Part shown: positions 32,504-40,790 of the stretch, in pieces
Position numbering within the stretch: the stretch's first letter is position 1
How the letters are laid out: every line of letters starts with the position of its first letter
From: Streptomyces sp. 6-11-2
Lineage (GTDB): Bacteria > Actinomycetota > Actinomycetes > Streptomycetales > Streptomycetaceae
Direction: 5' to 3'
DNA length: 64,000 nucleotides
Assembly: GCF_006540305.1 (NCBI RefSeq)
Contig: NZ_BJOR01000001.1
Coordinates: 3,844,001 to 3,908,000 of the forward strand
Notes under the pieces: generated by a model
What the model was told of the DNA's origin: nothing
Seen by the model: the letters and a program-made list of their open reading frames with translations, nothing else
Database searches by the model: none
Program-made: the position numbers and the translations under genes

Positions 32504-35188
32504 TCACGGCTGGTCGTCCGCGAGCTCGGCGACCCCCGTGACCCGGTGCAGGGGGTAGGTGCGGACCTCGTCCGCGGTGTGGTCGTACGCGGTGACGAAG
32601 CCGCCCTCGACGCGGATCGGCGCGATGACGCGCTGGCTGGCGGCGCCCTCGGCGTTGACGTAGCCGATCCACAGGGACTCGCCGGTGAGGACGGCGGCCT
32701 GCATGGTGGCGAGGGTCTCGGCGGAGCCGGTGCGGGGCAGTTCGCCGTCCTCCCGGGTGGCCGTGGTCGGCTTGCGCGGGGCGGTCGAGGCCAGGTCGCC
32801 CGCCCGGATCGCGCGGATCGCGGCGGACAGCAGCGTGGCGTCCGGGGCGGGCGGGCCCTCCGGGACCGGGTCGGGGGCGGTGCGCGGCGGGGTGCGGTGG
32901 GAGTGCGCGCGGGTGATCAGCACGTCGCCCGCCGCGGATTCGGCGGCCGGTGCGTAGCCCATCGCGCGCAGGCCCTCCAGGAGCGTGGCCGGGTCGGCCT
33001 GCGCGGCCAGCACGGTCGGCGCGAGGCGGCGCAGGCGCAGCCCGGCGGACCGCTTGTCGGCGAGGATCTCGTTCAGCAGCGCGTCGTCGTCGCAGCGCAG
33101 GTACGCCGAGGCCGCGCCGACCCGCAGATGGCCGTGCCGGCGGGCCACGTCGTCGATCAGGTACGCCAGCGGCTGCGGCACCGGCGTACGGGAGTGCGCG
33201 GTGAGGAAGGCGTGCAGGTCGGAGGCGGTGCGGCCGGCGTCAAGGGCGCGGCGTACGGAGGCGGGGGTGAACCGGTAGACGGTCGCGCCGCCCTTGGACT
33301 CCACGTCCGCGAGCACGCCCAGCGTCTCGGCGAGCGGACGCCACAGGGGTCCGGGCGCGACCGCGGTCAGGTCCGCCTGGAGCAGGACGTGGTCCAGGGG
33401 CTCGGGCAGGAGCGGGGCGAGGACGCGGGCCGCGGCGGCCTGTTCGTCGGCGGATGCGGCGGAGGCGGGGGCGGTGGGAGGGAAGGGCGAGACCGGCGTG
33501 GTCGGGGACGGGGGTGCCGGGGTGCCGGGGATGCCGGGGGTTCCTTCCGGCCGGTGGTGCTTGTGGACGGGCAGCTTGTCCCCCGGGCTCGCGGGCGCGG
33601 CCCCGGCCGCGTCCGTGGCCGCCTTCGCGCGTGCGGCGGGACCGCGCCCGGCCTCGCCCGCGGGGGTCTTCCCGGGCGCGGGCTCCGCCTCCGCGGGAGC
33701 CGGTGCGGACGCGCCGAGCAGCGCGCGCCCGTGCGCGGACAGCGCGCCCCGGCCGGTGACGCCGAGCAGTTCCGCCTCGGACAGCGTCCACCGGGCGAGG
33801 CGGCCGCGCAGGTCGTCCTCCTGCCGCGGTTCGCGCGGCGGGTGCTCCCAGCGCAGCCGGGCCAGCACCGACTCACCGGCCGGTGCGGCGCCCAGCGGCA
33901 GCCCCGCGAGCAGGGTGAGCACCCGGTGCCGTACCTCCGGCGCCGCCGAGCGGTCGAGGCCGGGGCCGAGCGCCGACAGGGTCCGGTCCTTGGAGTCCCG
34001 TCCGCCGATCAGACCCGCGGTCCGCGTGGCCGCCAGCCAGGCCGCCGCGAGGTGGGCCCAGCGTTCGGCGGCGGGCCGCTCCAGCCACTCGTCGTGGGCC
34101 GGGGTCGCCGCGTACCGCTCGTCGTCCTCGCCGTCGGAGGCGAGCAGACCGGCCGCGTAGGCGAGTTCGACCCAGAAGGCGGCCACCGGTTCGGGCACGT
34201 CGAGGGCGACGGCGGTGCGCTTGAGGTCGCGCACGCTCAGACCGCCCGCGCGCAGCACGTTCGGGCCGCCCTCGTCCCAGTCCCGCAGCAGTTCCTCCAC
34301 GGTGGCCAGGGCGGTGTACGCCTGCCCGGCCGCCGTCGCGTCCACAACCTGTGGACGGTGGGTCGCGGCGGCCTCCACGGCCGGCGGCACCGGTTCGGGC
34401 GCGCGGTGGGCGCGGCCCGCGCGCAGGTGCAGGGCCGCCTCGCGGGGGAGGACGACGGTTCCGGGAGCCGTGGGCAGCAGTAGCCCGCGGTCCAGCAGCC
34501 GACGCAGACGCGGCGCCGGGTCGGGGGTGACCTGACCGTAGGGCGGCCCCCACACCAGGCGCTCCAGTACGTCGAGGGAGTCGGCGGGCAGCCCGGCGAG
34601 CAGCGCGGACATCCGCTCGCGGTCGGTGAAGAGGTCGGTGAGCGAGGCGACGGCGGAGACGGAGTCGTGGGTCGAGGGCAGCCCGGCGGTCGTCACGATC
34701 TCCTGGATGCGCCCCGGGGACATGCCCGCCGCGGCCTCCCGCACCGTCGGTCCGAGCCCGGTCGGGGACGGGTGCTGGGGCGACGGCGCGAGCAGCTCGC
34801 GTGCCGTGCGCACCAGGCGCAGCCGGTCGTCGCCGCCCCAGACGAGGGCCTGTTCGCGCAGGGTGCCCAGGGCGCGGGGCAGCGCGGCGGCGACGACGGG
34901 ATCGCGGGCTTCGGACGCCATCAGGTCGAGCAGTTCGCCGTACGTGGCCGGGTCGCCGGCCACCGCGAGGGCCTGGGCCGTCTGCTGGGCGAACCGGTCC
35001 AGCCGCTCCAGGGCGCGGACCACCGAGGCGCGGGTCCCGGCGCGGGTGGCGAGCTGGGTGAGGTCGGTCGGGACCGGCGTGATGAGGTCGGGGCGGCGGC
35101 GCAGGAGCGCGGCCAGGGAGGCGTCGTCGCGCGCGCGGAGCGCTTCCGCGAGCGAACGCGGGGCCGCCGGTTTCTCATCGCTGCTCAT
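32504..35188 (-). CDS. Large helicase-associated protein with WYL-like C-terminal domain, partner of the XPB helicase
   Basis: An 894-residue protein from the ATG at 35188. It has an early winged-helix-like region (residues 30-150) and a long alpha-rich centre. A low-complexity Ala/Pro/Gly insert covers residues about 560-640. A helicase-associated fold (DHVLLQADLTAVAPGPLWRPL) is followed by a WYL-like beta-barrel ending (LWIGYVNAEGAASQRVIAPIRVEGG, EVRTYPLHRVTGV). WYL domains bind DNA or RNA ends and act in bacterial DNA-damage responses. Position and orientation directly before the XPB helicase gene suggest one complex. The activity itself has not been inferred. Confidence 0.8.
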   Translation of the reverse strand: MSSDEKPAAPRSLAEALRARDDASLAALLRRRPDLITPVPTDLTQLATRAGTRASVVRALERLDRFAQQTAQALAVAGDPATYGELLDLMASEARDPVVAAALPRALGTLREQALVWGGDDRLRLVRTARELLAPSPQHPSPTGLGPTVREAAAGMSPGRIQEIVTTAGLPSTHDSVSAVASLTDLFTDRERMSALLAGLPADSLDVLERLVWGPPYGQVTPDPAPRLRRLLDRGLLLPTAPGTVVLPREAALHLRAGRAHRAPEPVPPAVEAAATHRPQVVDATAAGQAYTALATVEELLRDWDEGGPNVLRAGGLSVRDLKRTAVALDVPEPVAAFWVELAYAAGLLASDGEDDERYAATPAHDEWLERPAAERWAHLAAAWLAATRTAGLIGGRDSKDRTLSALGPGLDRSAAPEVRHRVLTLLAGLPLGAAPAGESVLARLRWEHPPREPRQEDDLRGRLARWTLSEAELLGVTGRGALSAHGRALLGASAPAPAEAEPAPGKTPAGEAGRGPAARAKAATDAAGAAPASPGDKLPVHKHHRPEGTPGIPGTPAPPSPTTPVSPFPPTAPASAASADEQAAAARVLAPLLPEPLDHVLLQADLTAVAPGPLWRPLAETLGVLADVESKGGATVYRFTPASVRRALDAGRTASDLHAFLTAHSRTPVPQPLAYLIDDVARRHGHLRVGAASAYLRCDDDALLNEILADKRSAGLRLRRLAPTVLAAQADPATLLEGLRAMGYAPAAESAAGDVLITRAHSHRTPPRTAPDPVPEGPPAPDATLLSAAIRAIRAGDLASTAPRKPTTATREDGELPRTGSAETLATMQAAVLTGESLWIGYVNAEGAASQRVIAPIRVEGGFVTAYDHTADEVRTYPLHRVTGVAELADDQP

Positions 35189-35306
35189 CCGATTCACGGT
35201 ACCGGGTGAGTGTCGCGCCCGGCCCCGTACAGCGGCACGGGGCACCGCGCGGGAGACGGTACCGTCGTCCAACGGGGTCATCGGCCAGCCACCCCGGAGG
35301 GGCTTC

Positions 35307-36296
35307 GTGGGGATCGAGAGCGATCAGGTCGTCTACGAGTATCTGAGCCGCGTCGGGGACGTCGCTCAGCAACGCCAGCTGTCCTCGGCCACGCGGATGC
35401 GTCTGGTCGCGGAGCTGCGCAACGAGATCGACCGGCGCCGCGCCAAGGCCGCCGTGGACAGCCCCGCCGCCGTCCGCCGCATCATCGACGGGCTCGGCAG
35501 CCCCGACGACGTCGTCGCGGCCGCGGGCGGCTCCGGCGGGGGCGGACCGCGGGCGGCGGCCCCGGCCGTGCCCGCGCAGCGTGAACCGGAGGCGGAGCAG
35601 GCACGCCCGAAGGGCCTGCGCAAGGTCGTACCGCGGCCGCGTCCGTCGCAGCGGCCGGCGGGCCCCGCGCCGTCCGACGGCCCGTCCCCGCCGCACCTGG
35701 CGAGCGCCGACGAGCTCGGCGGCCCGGTGGTCGGCTCCGAATGGTGGCGCCTGGAGCAGGGCCCGTTGGGGAGGGGTGACGACGTGCCCGGCTTCATGGG
35801 CGGGGTGGAGATCCCGGAGCTGCTCAAGCCCCCGCCGGTGAAGGAATCCGCCGACGCGGAGCCCGCGCCCGAGGCGGCCGGTGCCGGCGAACCGGTGGAG
35901 GCGGCCGAGCCGGAGGCGCCCGCCGGGCGCCGGCGTTTCGCGCTGCCCCCGTTGATGGCGGGCCGGAGCAATCCGCTGCTGCTGCTCGCAGCCGGGCTGC
36001 TGGTGGTCGGCGCGGTCCTGGGCAACTGGTACGCGCTGCTGCTCGGCTGGGTCATCGCCTACGCCTCCCGCCGGCTGACCGCCGCGGAGTCCAAGTGGGC
36101 CGTCGTCGGCATGCCCGGCCTGGCGCTCGCCGCCTGGGTGGTCTGGCTGTGGGGCCGTACCGACGGCCGCTGGGGCACCCCCATCGCCGAGGGCCACATG
36201 AACGACGCGGTCTCCCAGACCTGGCCGTGGGTGGTGCGGGCCGCGGCCGTGCTGTCGGCGCTGTTCCTGGTGTGGCGCTCGCAGCGGCGGACGTAG
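35307..36296 (+). CDS. Membrane protein with HAAS-like N-terminal domain
   Basis: A 329-residue protein. The GTG at 35307 has GGAGG seven bases upstream. The N-terminal 70 residues (VVYEYLSRVGDVAQQ, MRLVAELRNEIDRRR, AAVRRIIDGLGSPDDVVAAA) match the HAAS signalling domain. The middle is a Pro/Ala-rich linker that includes a basic PRPRPSQRP run. From about residue 210 there are three to four membrane helices (LLLLAAGLLVVGAVLGNWYALLLGWVI). HAAS proteins usually pair with PadR-like regulators; none is adjacent here. It is divergent from the helicase partner gene. Confidence 0.8.
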   Translation: MGIESDQVVYEYLSRVGDVAQQRQLSSATRMRLVAELRNEIDRRRAKAAVDSPAAVRRIIDGLGSPDDVVAAAGGSGGGGPRAAAPAVPAQREPEAEQARPKGLRKVVPRPRPSQRPAGPAPSDGPSPPHLASADELGGPVVGSEWWRLEQGPLGRGDDVPGFMGGVEIPELLKPPPVKESADAEPAPEAAGAGEPVEAAEPEAPAGRRRFALPPLMAGRSNPLLLLAAGLLVVGAVLGNWYALLLGWVIAYASRRLTAAESKWAVVGMPGLALAAWVVWLWGRTDGRWGTPIAEGHMNDAVSQTWPWVVRAAAVLSALFLVWRSQRRT

Positions 36297-36306
36297 TCGC
36301 GCTCGG

Positions 36307-36346
36307 CGCCACAGGCACCGGAGATACGCCACAGGCACCGGAGATA
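36307..36346 (+). repeat. Perfect 20-bp tandem duplication
   Basis: CGCCACAGGCACCGGAGATA occurs twice, head to tail, at 36307-36326 and 36327-36346, between the HAAS-like gene and the HAD gene. It is non-coding. Confidence 0.9.
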
Positions 36347-36405
36347 GTTGTACGTCACACGGGTCCGGGGTCTCGCGGCCCCGCCCCCTGGGCACAATGG
36401 CCCGT

Positions 36406-37053
36406 ATGACCTCTCGCCCGCTGACCGTCGGCTTCGACCTCGACATGACCCTCATCGACTCCCGCCCCGGCATCCGCGCCTGCTACCTGGAGCTTTCCGA
36501 GCGGACGGGAACGTACATCGACGCCGACCTGGCGGTCACGCGGCTCGGTCCGCCGCTCGCGGAAGAGCTGGTCAACTGGTTCCCGGCCGAGCGCGTGGAG
36601 GCGGCGGGGGATCTGTACCGGGAGCTCTACCCGGCGATCGCCGTCTCCGCCACGCCCGCGCTGACCGGCGCCCGCGAGGCGATCGAGGCCGTGCGGCAGG
36701 ACGGTGGCCGGGCGATCGTCGTCACCGCCAAGTACGAGCCGAACGCCAAGCTGCACCTGGAGCACCTGGGCATCGAGCCGGACGCGGTGATCGGCGACCT
36801 GTGGGCCGAGCGGAAGGCCGAGGCGCTGCGCGAGTACGGCGCCCGGGTGTACGTCGGCGATCACGTCGGGGACGTACGGGGCGCCCGCGCGGCCGGCGTC
36901 CTGTCGGTGGCGGTGGCCACCGGACCGTGCGACGAGGGGGAACTGCGGGCGGCGGGCGCGGATGTCGTGCTCGCGGACCTTACCGTGTTCCCGGACTGGC
37001 TCGCGGCCAACCGCACGCTCTTCAGCAGCTACCGTGAGTCGCCGCGCGCCTGA
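36406..37053 (+). CDS. HAD-superfamily phosphatase (phosphoglycolate phosphatase-like)
   Basis: A 215-residue HAD hydrolase from the ATG at 36406 (an ATG at 36397 would add three residues). Motif I is VGFDLDMTLIDSRPG, motif II IVVTAKYEPN, motif III is in the ERKAEALREYG loop and motif IV YVGDHVGDV. A cap domain fits between residues 15 and 80. DMT instead of DGT in motif I is seen in a subset of actinobacterial proteins. The substrate is unknown. Its 3' end overlaps the convergent small membrane protein gene by 25 bp. Confidence 0.88.
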   Translation: MTSRPLTVGFDLDMTLIDSRPGIRACYLELSERTGTYIDADLAVTRLGPPLAEELVNWFPAERVEAAGDLYRELYPAIAVSATPALTGAREAIEAVRQDGGRAIVVTAKYEPNAKLHLEHLGIEPDAVIGDLWAERKAEALREYGARVYVGDHVGDVRGARAAGVLSVAVATGPCDEGELRAAGADVVLADLTVFPDWLAANRTLFSSYRESPRA

Positions 37054-37280
37054 CGGCGGCCCGCCGCGATCGATCGGAGCACGCCCGCACCGGCGATCAG
37101 GAAGCCGACGCCCATGAGCATGCTCAGTCCGAACATGTAGGTCGGGAAGGGCTTCGCGCCGAGGAACAGCGGCGCCAACGTCACCGCGGTGGCCAGCGCG
37201 CCGACGAAGAAAACGATGGCACCTGCACGGACCAGCCGGTCGCCGGCTGTGGCGGAATTCGTTCGGGTATCGTCACGCAC
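37029..37280 (-). CDS. Small two-helix membrane protein
   Basis: An 83-residue protein from the GTG at 37280 (VRDDTRTNSATAGDRL). Two hydrophobic segments, AGAIVFFVGALATAVTLAPL and YMFGLSMLMGVGFLIAGAGVL, are separated by a short loop, with a basic C-terminal tail (AAGRRQARGDSR). The reading frame is open far upstream, but the preceding residues are not conserved-looking. It is convergent with the HAD gene. The function is unknown. Confidence 0.75.
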   Translation of the reverse strand: MRDDTRTNSATAGDRLVRAGAIVFFVGALATAVTLAPLFLGAKPFPTYMFGLSMLMGVGFLIAGAGVLRSIAAGRRQARGDSR

Positions 37281-37509
37281 GCCACCAAGGATAGTTCCTG
37301 GTGCGCGGGCACCCAGAGCCCCGGTTGACCGTGGAGCGGGCGTCGGCGGGACGGTCGGCAACGGTGGACGACCCCGGCATATTCGAACCGGACCGGAGTT
37401 TTGCCGCAAGAAGGAATGATTTCGCAATCGCTCCGGACAACAGCCCATAGGGATCACCGAACTGGCCGAAAGATTAGGGGACGACCCGCCGACTTCGGCC
37501 GCGGCGAAC

Positions 37510-38175
37510 ATGCGGAGCCATCTCACCGCCCTGCGCCGGGACCTCGACGAGGCCCGGCCAGGTCTGAGCTGCCGGGTGCGGACCTACCGGGGCGGTCAGA
37601 GCGGCTACGGGCTGGCGATCACGCCCGACGAGTTCGACCTGGCGCAGTTCACGCTGGCCGCACGGCGTGGCCGGAATCTGCTGCTGCGCGGTGAGGCGGA
37701 GCCGGCGGCCGAGGTCCTGGAGGGAGCCCTGGCCTGGTGGCGCGGCCCGTTCGGCCAGGACCTGCCGCCGGCGCGGTGGTTCAACGCCCACGTCGCGGGC
37801 GTCAACAACGCGCGCTTCGACGCCTACCAGGACCTGTTCACCAGCTGCATCCTCGCCGGTCGCACCGAGACGCTCTCCTACCGGATCGAGAGCATCATCG
37901 CCGAAGCGCCCTACCGCCAGCGGCTGTGGGAGCTCCTGGCCGCGGTGCACTGCATCGACGGGGACGCGGCCAGCGCCCTCGGCGCGATCAAGCGCTGCCA
38001 GACCCTGTTCGCCGAGGACCTGGGCCTCGACCTGCCGCCCGATGTCGAGGCGATGCGGGCGGCGGCCCTCAGCTGGAACAGCGAGGACGCCCTCCGCCTG
38101 GTGGCGGCCCGCACGCTGGTCGCCGACAACGGCGAGCGGACGGACCCCGCGGGCCACGGTTCCGCGCTGTCGTAG
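37510..38175 (+). CDS. BTAD-domain (SARP-like) regulator with degraded N-terminus
   Basis: A 221-residue protein from the ATG at 37510. It contains the second part of a SARP-type winged helix (MRSHLTALRRDLDEA, GYGLAI) and a bacterial transcriptional activator domain (GPFGQDLPPARWFNA, SALGAIKRCQTLFAEDLGLDLPP). In the same frame upstream, codons from 37420 encode GQQPIGITELAERLGDDPPTSAAAN, which looks like the first half of the same winged helix, but no ATG, GTG or TTG start exists there. That segment contains a TTA codon (37474-37476). Either a CTG start (37462) is used or the gene is a broken fragment. Confidence 0.65.
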   Translation: MRSHLTALRRDLDEARPGLSCRVRTYRGGQSGYGLAITPDEFDLAQFTLAARRGRNLLLRGEAEPAAEVLEGALAWWRGPFGQDLPPARWFNAHVAGVNNARFDAYQDLFTSCILAGRTETLSYRIESIIAEAPYRQRLWELLAAVHCIDGDAASALGAIKRCQTLFAEDLGLDLPPDVEAMRAAALSWNSEDALRLVAARTLVADNGERTDPAGHGSALS

Positions 38176-38694
38176 CGCGTCCGCGCGACGCCCGCGGTGG
38201 CCGGCCGGCGCACTCGCGTCCGGCCACCGGCGCCGGTGGATCTCGCGGGCGGCGAACCGTTTCGGACACCGGACGACCCTTCTCGCTGCCGCACCGTCAG
38301 GACACCCTGCGCGGGGCGGGTGTCGACGTGTCCGGGGACCGCGGCCGGGAGGGTGCGGTCATGCTGTCGACGGCAGTGTGTTCCGGGGTGGTTCTCAATG
38401 CCCGGCCGGTGGCGCGGGGCGTCGCCGGGTGGGCCGTCCGGGTGTCGTCACCGTCCGCGAATACGGGTTGCCGGAGCCGCCCCCTCATGTGCTGAGATAT
38501 CCCCTGTCTCCCTCGCCCCCCCCGAGCGAGCGCGCCCACGCCGATCGGCCAGGTTCGGCCGACTGGAGTGGGCGGGCTTGACGGCGGGTAAAGAGCTGGG
38601 GAGGCTTCGGGACAACGGCAGGCACGAGCGAGCGCTAGATAGCCTGACCTGCGGCAACTGTGGTTCGGCTGACCGGTGAGATGGGGTGCGTGCT
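38176..38694 (+). other. Gene-free region between the BTAD gene and the cold-shock gene
   Basis: 519 bases with no supported gene. A hairpin GGTGGCCGG (38196-38204) with CCGGCCACC (38220-38228) just after the BTAD stop is a likely terminator. Upstream of the cold-shock gene a CTAGATAG at 38634-38641 could be a -10 box, but no convincing -35 is seen. The rest shows no motif I can name. Confidence 0.4.
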
Positions 38695-39078
38695 TTGCCT
38701 ACCGGCAAGGTCAAATGGTTCAACGCTGAGAAGGGCTTCGGCTTCCTCTCCCGCGACGACGGCGGCGACGTGTTCGTCCATTCCTCGGTGCTCCCTGCCG
38801 GAGTGGACATGCTCAAGCCGGGGCAGCGGGTCGAGTTCGGGGTGGTCGCCGGCCAGCGCGGCGACCAGGCCCTCTCCGTGACGCTCCTGGATCCGACCCC
38901 GTCGGTCGCCGCCGCCCAGCGCAAGAAGCCGGACGAGCTGGCGTCCATCGTGCAGGACCTGACCACCCTCCTGGAGGGCGTCGCGCAGACCCTGGAGCGC
39001 GGCCGCTACCCCGACAAGACGTCCGGCAAGAACGTCGCCGGACTGCTGCGCGCGGTCGCCGACCAGCTGGACGTATGA
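38695..39078 (+). CDS. Cold-shock domain protein with C-terminal extension
   Basis: A 127-residue protein. The N-terminal 65 residues are a cold-shock domain with [22 protein letters not shown] and DVFVHSSVLP. The C-terminal 60 residues (KKPDELASIVQDLTTLLEGV, NVAGLLRAVADQLDV) are helical and specific to actinobacteria. The TTG at 38695 is chosen because the domain starts right there and GGGG lies eight bases upstream; a GTG at 38686 is an alternative. A terminator follows. It may bind RNA and a partner through the extra helices. Confidence 0.88.
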   Translation: MPTGKVKWFNAEKGFGFLSRDDGGDVFVHSSVLPAGVDMLKPGQRVEFGVVAGQRGDQALSVTLLDPTPSVAAAQRKKPDELASIVQDLTTLLEGVAQTLERGRYPDKTSGKNVAGLLRAVADQLDV

Positions 39079-39142
39079 CCCGACGGGGCTGACAGGACTG
39101 GGCCCTGTCGTCGAATTCCCGCCTCGACAGGACCAGGGCCTC

Positions 39143-39174
39143 TCGTTTGGATCATGCCGGGCTGATCCAAACGA
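39143..39174. terminator. Bidirectional terminator between cold-shock gene and mqnD
   Basis: A perfect 12-bp stem TCGTTTGGATCA / TGATCCAAACGA with an 8-base loop lies between two convergent genes. A weaker CCCTGTC/GACAGGA hairpin is just before it. The TCGTTTGGATCA motif resembles CTTTCGTTCGGATCAGGC after the element near 6213. Confidence 0.8.
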
Positions 39175-39180
39175 AGGACC

Positions 39181-40035
39181 CTAGGGAAAAGCGAGCGCGT
39201 CCGGGCCGAGGGGCGGTACGAGCCCTTCGGCCGCCGCACGCGTGAGCAGCCCGCGGACCGCCGCGTAGCCGTCCTCGCCGAGGCCGGCGGTGAACTCGTT
39301 GACGTACAGCCCGATGTGCTGGTCGGCGACGGCCGGGTCCATCTCCTGGGCGTGCTCCATGACGTACGGCCGGGAGGCCTCCGGGTCGTCCCAGGCCGCG
39401 CGCACCGACGCGCGGATCGAGTCGGCGAGCCGCGTCAGCGTCCGCTCGCCCAGCGACCGCCGGGCGATGATCGCGCCGAGCGGGATCGGCAGCCCGGTGG
39501 TGCGCTCCCAGTGCTCGCCCATGTCGGCGAGCTTGTGCAGCCCGTAGTTGCGGTAGGTGAACCGCGCCTCGTGGATCACCAGACCGGCGTCGACCTTCCC
39601 GTCCCGCACGGCCGGCATGATCTCGTGGAACGGCATGACCACGATCTCGCCCACCCTGCCGGGGACGACGTCCGCGGCCCACAGGCGGAACAGCAGGTAC
39701 GCCGTCGACTTCTCGCTCGGCACCGCGACCGTACGGCCCGTCAGGTCGGCGTCGGGCTCCTTGGTGAGCACCAGGGGCCCGCAGCCCCGGCCCAGCGCGC
39801 CGCCGCACGGCAGCAGCGCGTACTCGCCGAGGACGTACGGCAGCACCGCGTAGGACACCTTCAGCACGTCCAGCTCGCCGCGCTCGGCCATGCCGTTGGT
39901 GACGTCGATGTCCGCGAAGGTGACGTCGAGCGCGGGCGCGTCCGGGACGCGGCCGTGGGCGAGCGCGTCGAAGACGAAGGTGTCGTTGGGGCAGGGGGAG
40001 TAGGCGATCCGCAGTCGGCTGCTGTCAGGGCTCAT
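39181..40035 (-). CDS. mqnD: 1,4-dihydroxy-6-naphthoate synthase MqnD
   Basis: Acts in the futalosine route to menaquinone, converting cyclic dehypoxanthine futalosine to 1,4-dihydroxy-6-naphthoate. The ATG at 40035 overlaps the stop of the upstream gene, giving 284 residues. It has the MqnA/D periplasmic-binding-like fold, with IAYSPCPNDTFVFDALAHGR, DVLKVSYAVLPYVLGEYALLPCGGALG, AGLVIHEARFTY and a RRSLGERT end. The upstream gene is mqnB, an earlier step of the same pathway. Confidence 0.93.
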   Translation of the reverse strand: MSPDSSRLRIAYSPCPNDTFVFDALAHGRVPDAPALDVTFADIDVTNGMAERGELDVLKVSYAVLPYVLGEYALLPCGGALGRGCGPLVLTKEPDADLTGRTVAVPSEKSTAYLLFRLWAADVVPGRVGEIVVMPFHEIMPAVRDGKVDAGLVIHEARFTYRNYGLHKLADMGEHWERTTGLPIPLGAIIARRSLGERTLTRLADSIRASVRAAWDDPEASRPYVMEHAQEMDPAVADQHIGLYVNEFTAGLGEDGYAAVRGLLTRAAAEGLVPPLGPDALAFP

Positions 40036-40790
40036 GCAATCTTCCAACTCGTGAGGACGGGCGCGAGCTTCCCGAAGCCCTCGGTCAGGGCGGTCAGGGC
40101 GTCGCCGATGCGCCAGGCGGCGCGGTCGCGCGGGCCGACGGGGTTGGAGACCGCGCGCACCTCCAGCACCGGGACGCGGTGCGCGGCGGCCGCCTCGGCG
40201 ACTCCGAACCCCTCCATGGCCTCGGCCAGGGCGCCGGGGTGGCGGGCACGCAGGGCGTCGGCGCGGGCGGCGGTACCGGTCACCGTGGAGACGGTCAGCA
40301 CCGTGCCGGTACGGGCCGGGGCGGCGACCGCGATCGCCCGTACGAGCGCTTCGGGCGGACGGTGGGTGACGGTGCCGAAGCCGAGTTCGGTCACCGGCAG
40401 GAATCCGTCGCCGGTTTCCGCGCCCAGGTCGGCGGCGGTGATCTCGTCGGCGACGACGAGCGAGCCGACGGGCGCGTGGGGCGCGAAACCGCCGGCGATG
40501 CCGGCCGAGACGACGAGGTCGTAGGGGGCGCCGGCGAGCGCGGCGGCGGTCAGGGCGGAGGCGGTGGTCGCGGCGGCGAGGGCGGGGCCGACGCCGGCGG
40601 CGATCAGGTCGACGGCGGGGGGTCCGGGGACCCGGTGGAGGGTCGCTCCGGGCAGCGCCGACAGCGGCTCTTCACGGACGGGCCCGGCGAACGCCCGTGC
40701 CACCGCGTCCCGTTCGACGGGGACGGCGGTGGCGACGAGGACGCGTGGCGCGGACGTGGTCAGGAGTTCTTCGTGAGCTTGAAGGACCAC
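40032..40790 (-). CDS. mqnB: Futalosine hydrolase MqnB
   Basis: A 252-residue nucleosidase that removes the base from futalosine or aminodeoxyfutalosine. It belongs to the purine nucleoside phosphorylase-like superfamily with DLVVSAGIAGGFAP, EAMEGFGVAEAAAAH (catalytic Glu with the ME motif) and VRAVSNPVGPRDR. The GTG start at 40790 lies inside the 3' end of the lipoprotein gene (31-bp overlap), so the order of translation may be coupled. The ATGA overlap with mqnD makes an operon. Confidence 0.92.
   Translation of the reverse strand: MVLQAHEELLTTSAPRVLVATAVPVERDAVARAFAGPVREEPLSALPGATLHRVPGPPAVDLIAAGVGPALAAATTASALTAAALAGAPYDLVVSAGIAGGFAPHAPVGSLVVADEITAADLGAETGDGFLPVTELGFGTVTHRPPEALVRAIAVAAPARTGTVLTVSTVTGTAARADALRARHPGALAEAMEGFGVAEAAAAHRVPVLEVRAVSNPVGPRDRAAWRIGDALTALTEGFGKLAPVLTSWKIA

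Noticed and set aside
29903..34483. Very long plus-strand open frame covering the XPB and partner genes
   Set aside because: It is antisense to two genes with clear motifs and shows no domains, only Arg/Gly/Val-rich sequence.
37370..37400. GGTTCGAAT on the minus strand resembling a tRNA T-loop
   Set aside because: No matching T-stem, anticodon arm or acceptor stem could be folded, so no tRNA or attachment site is claimed.
38634..38641. TAGATAG as promoter of the second cold-shock gene
   Set aside because: No -35 box at a suitable distance could be identified.
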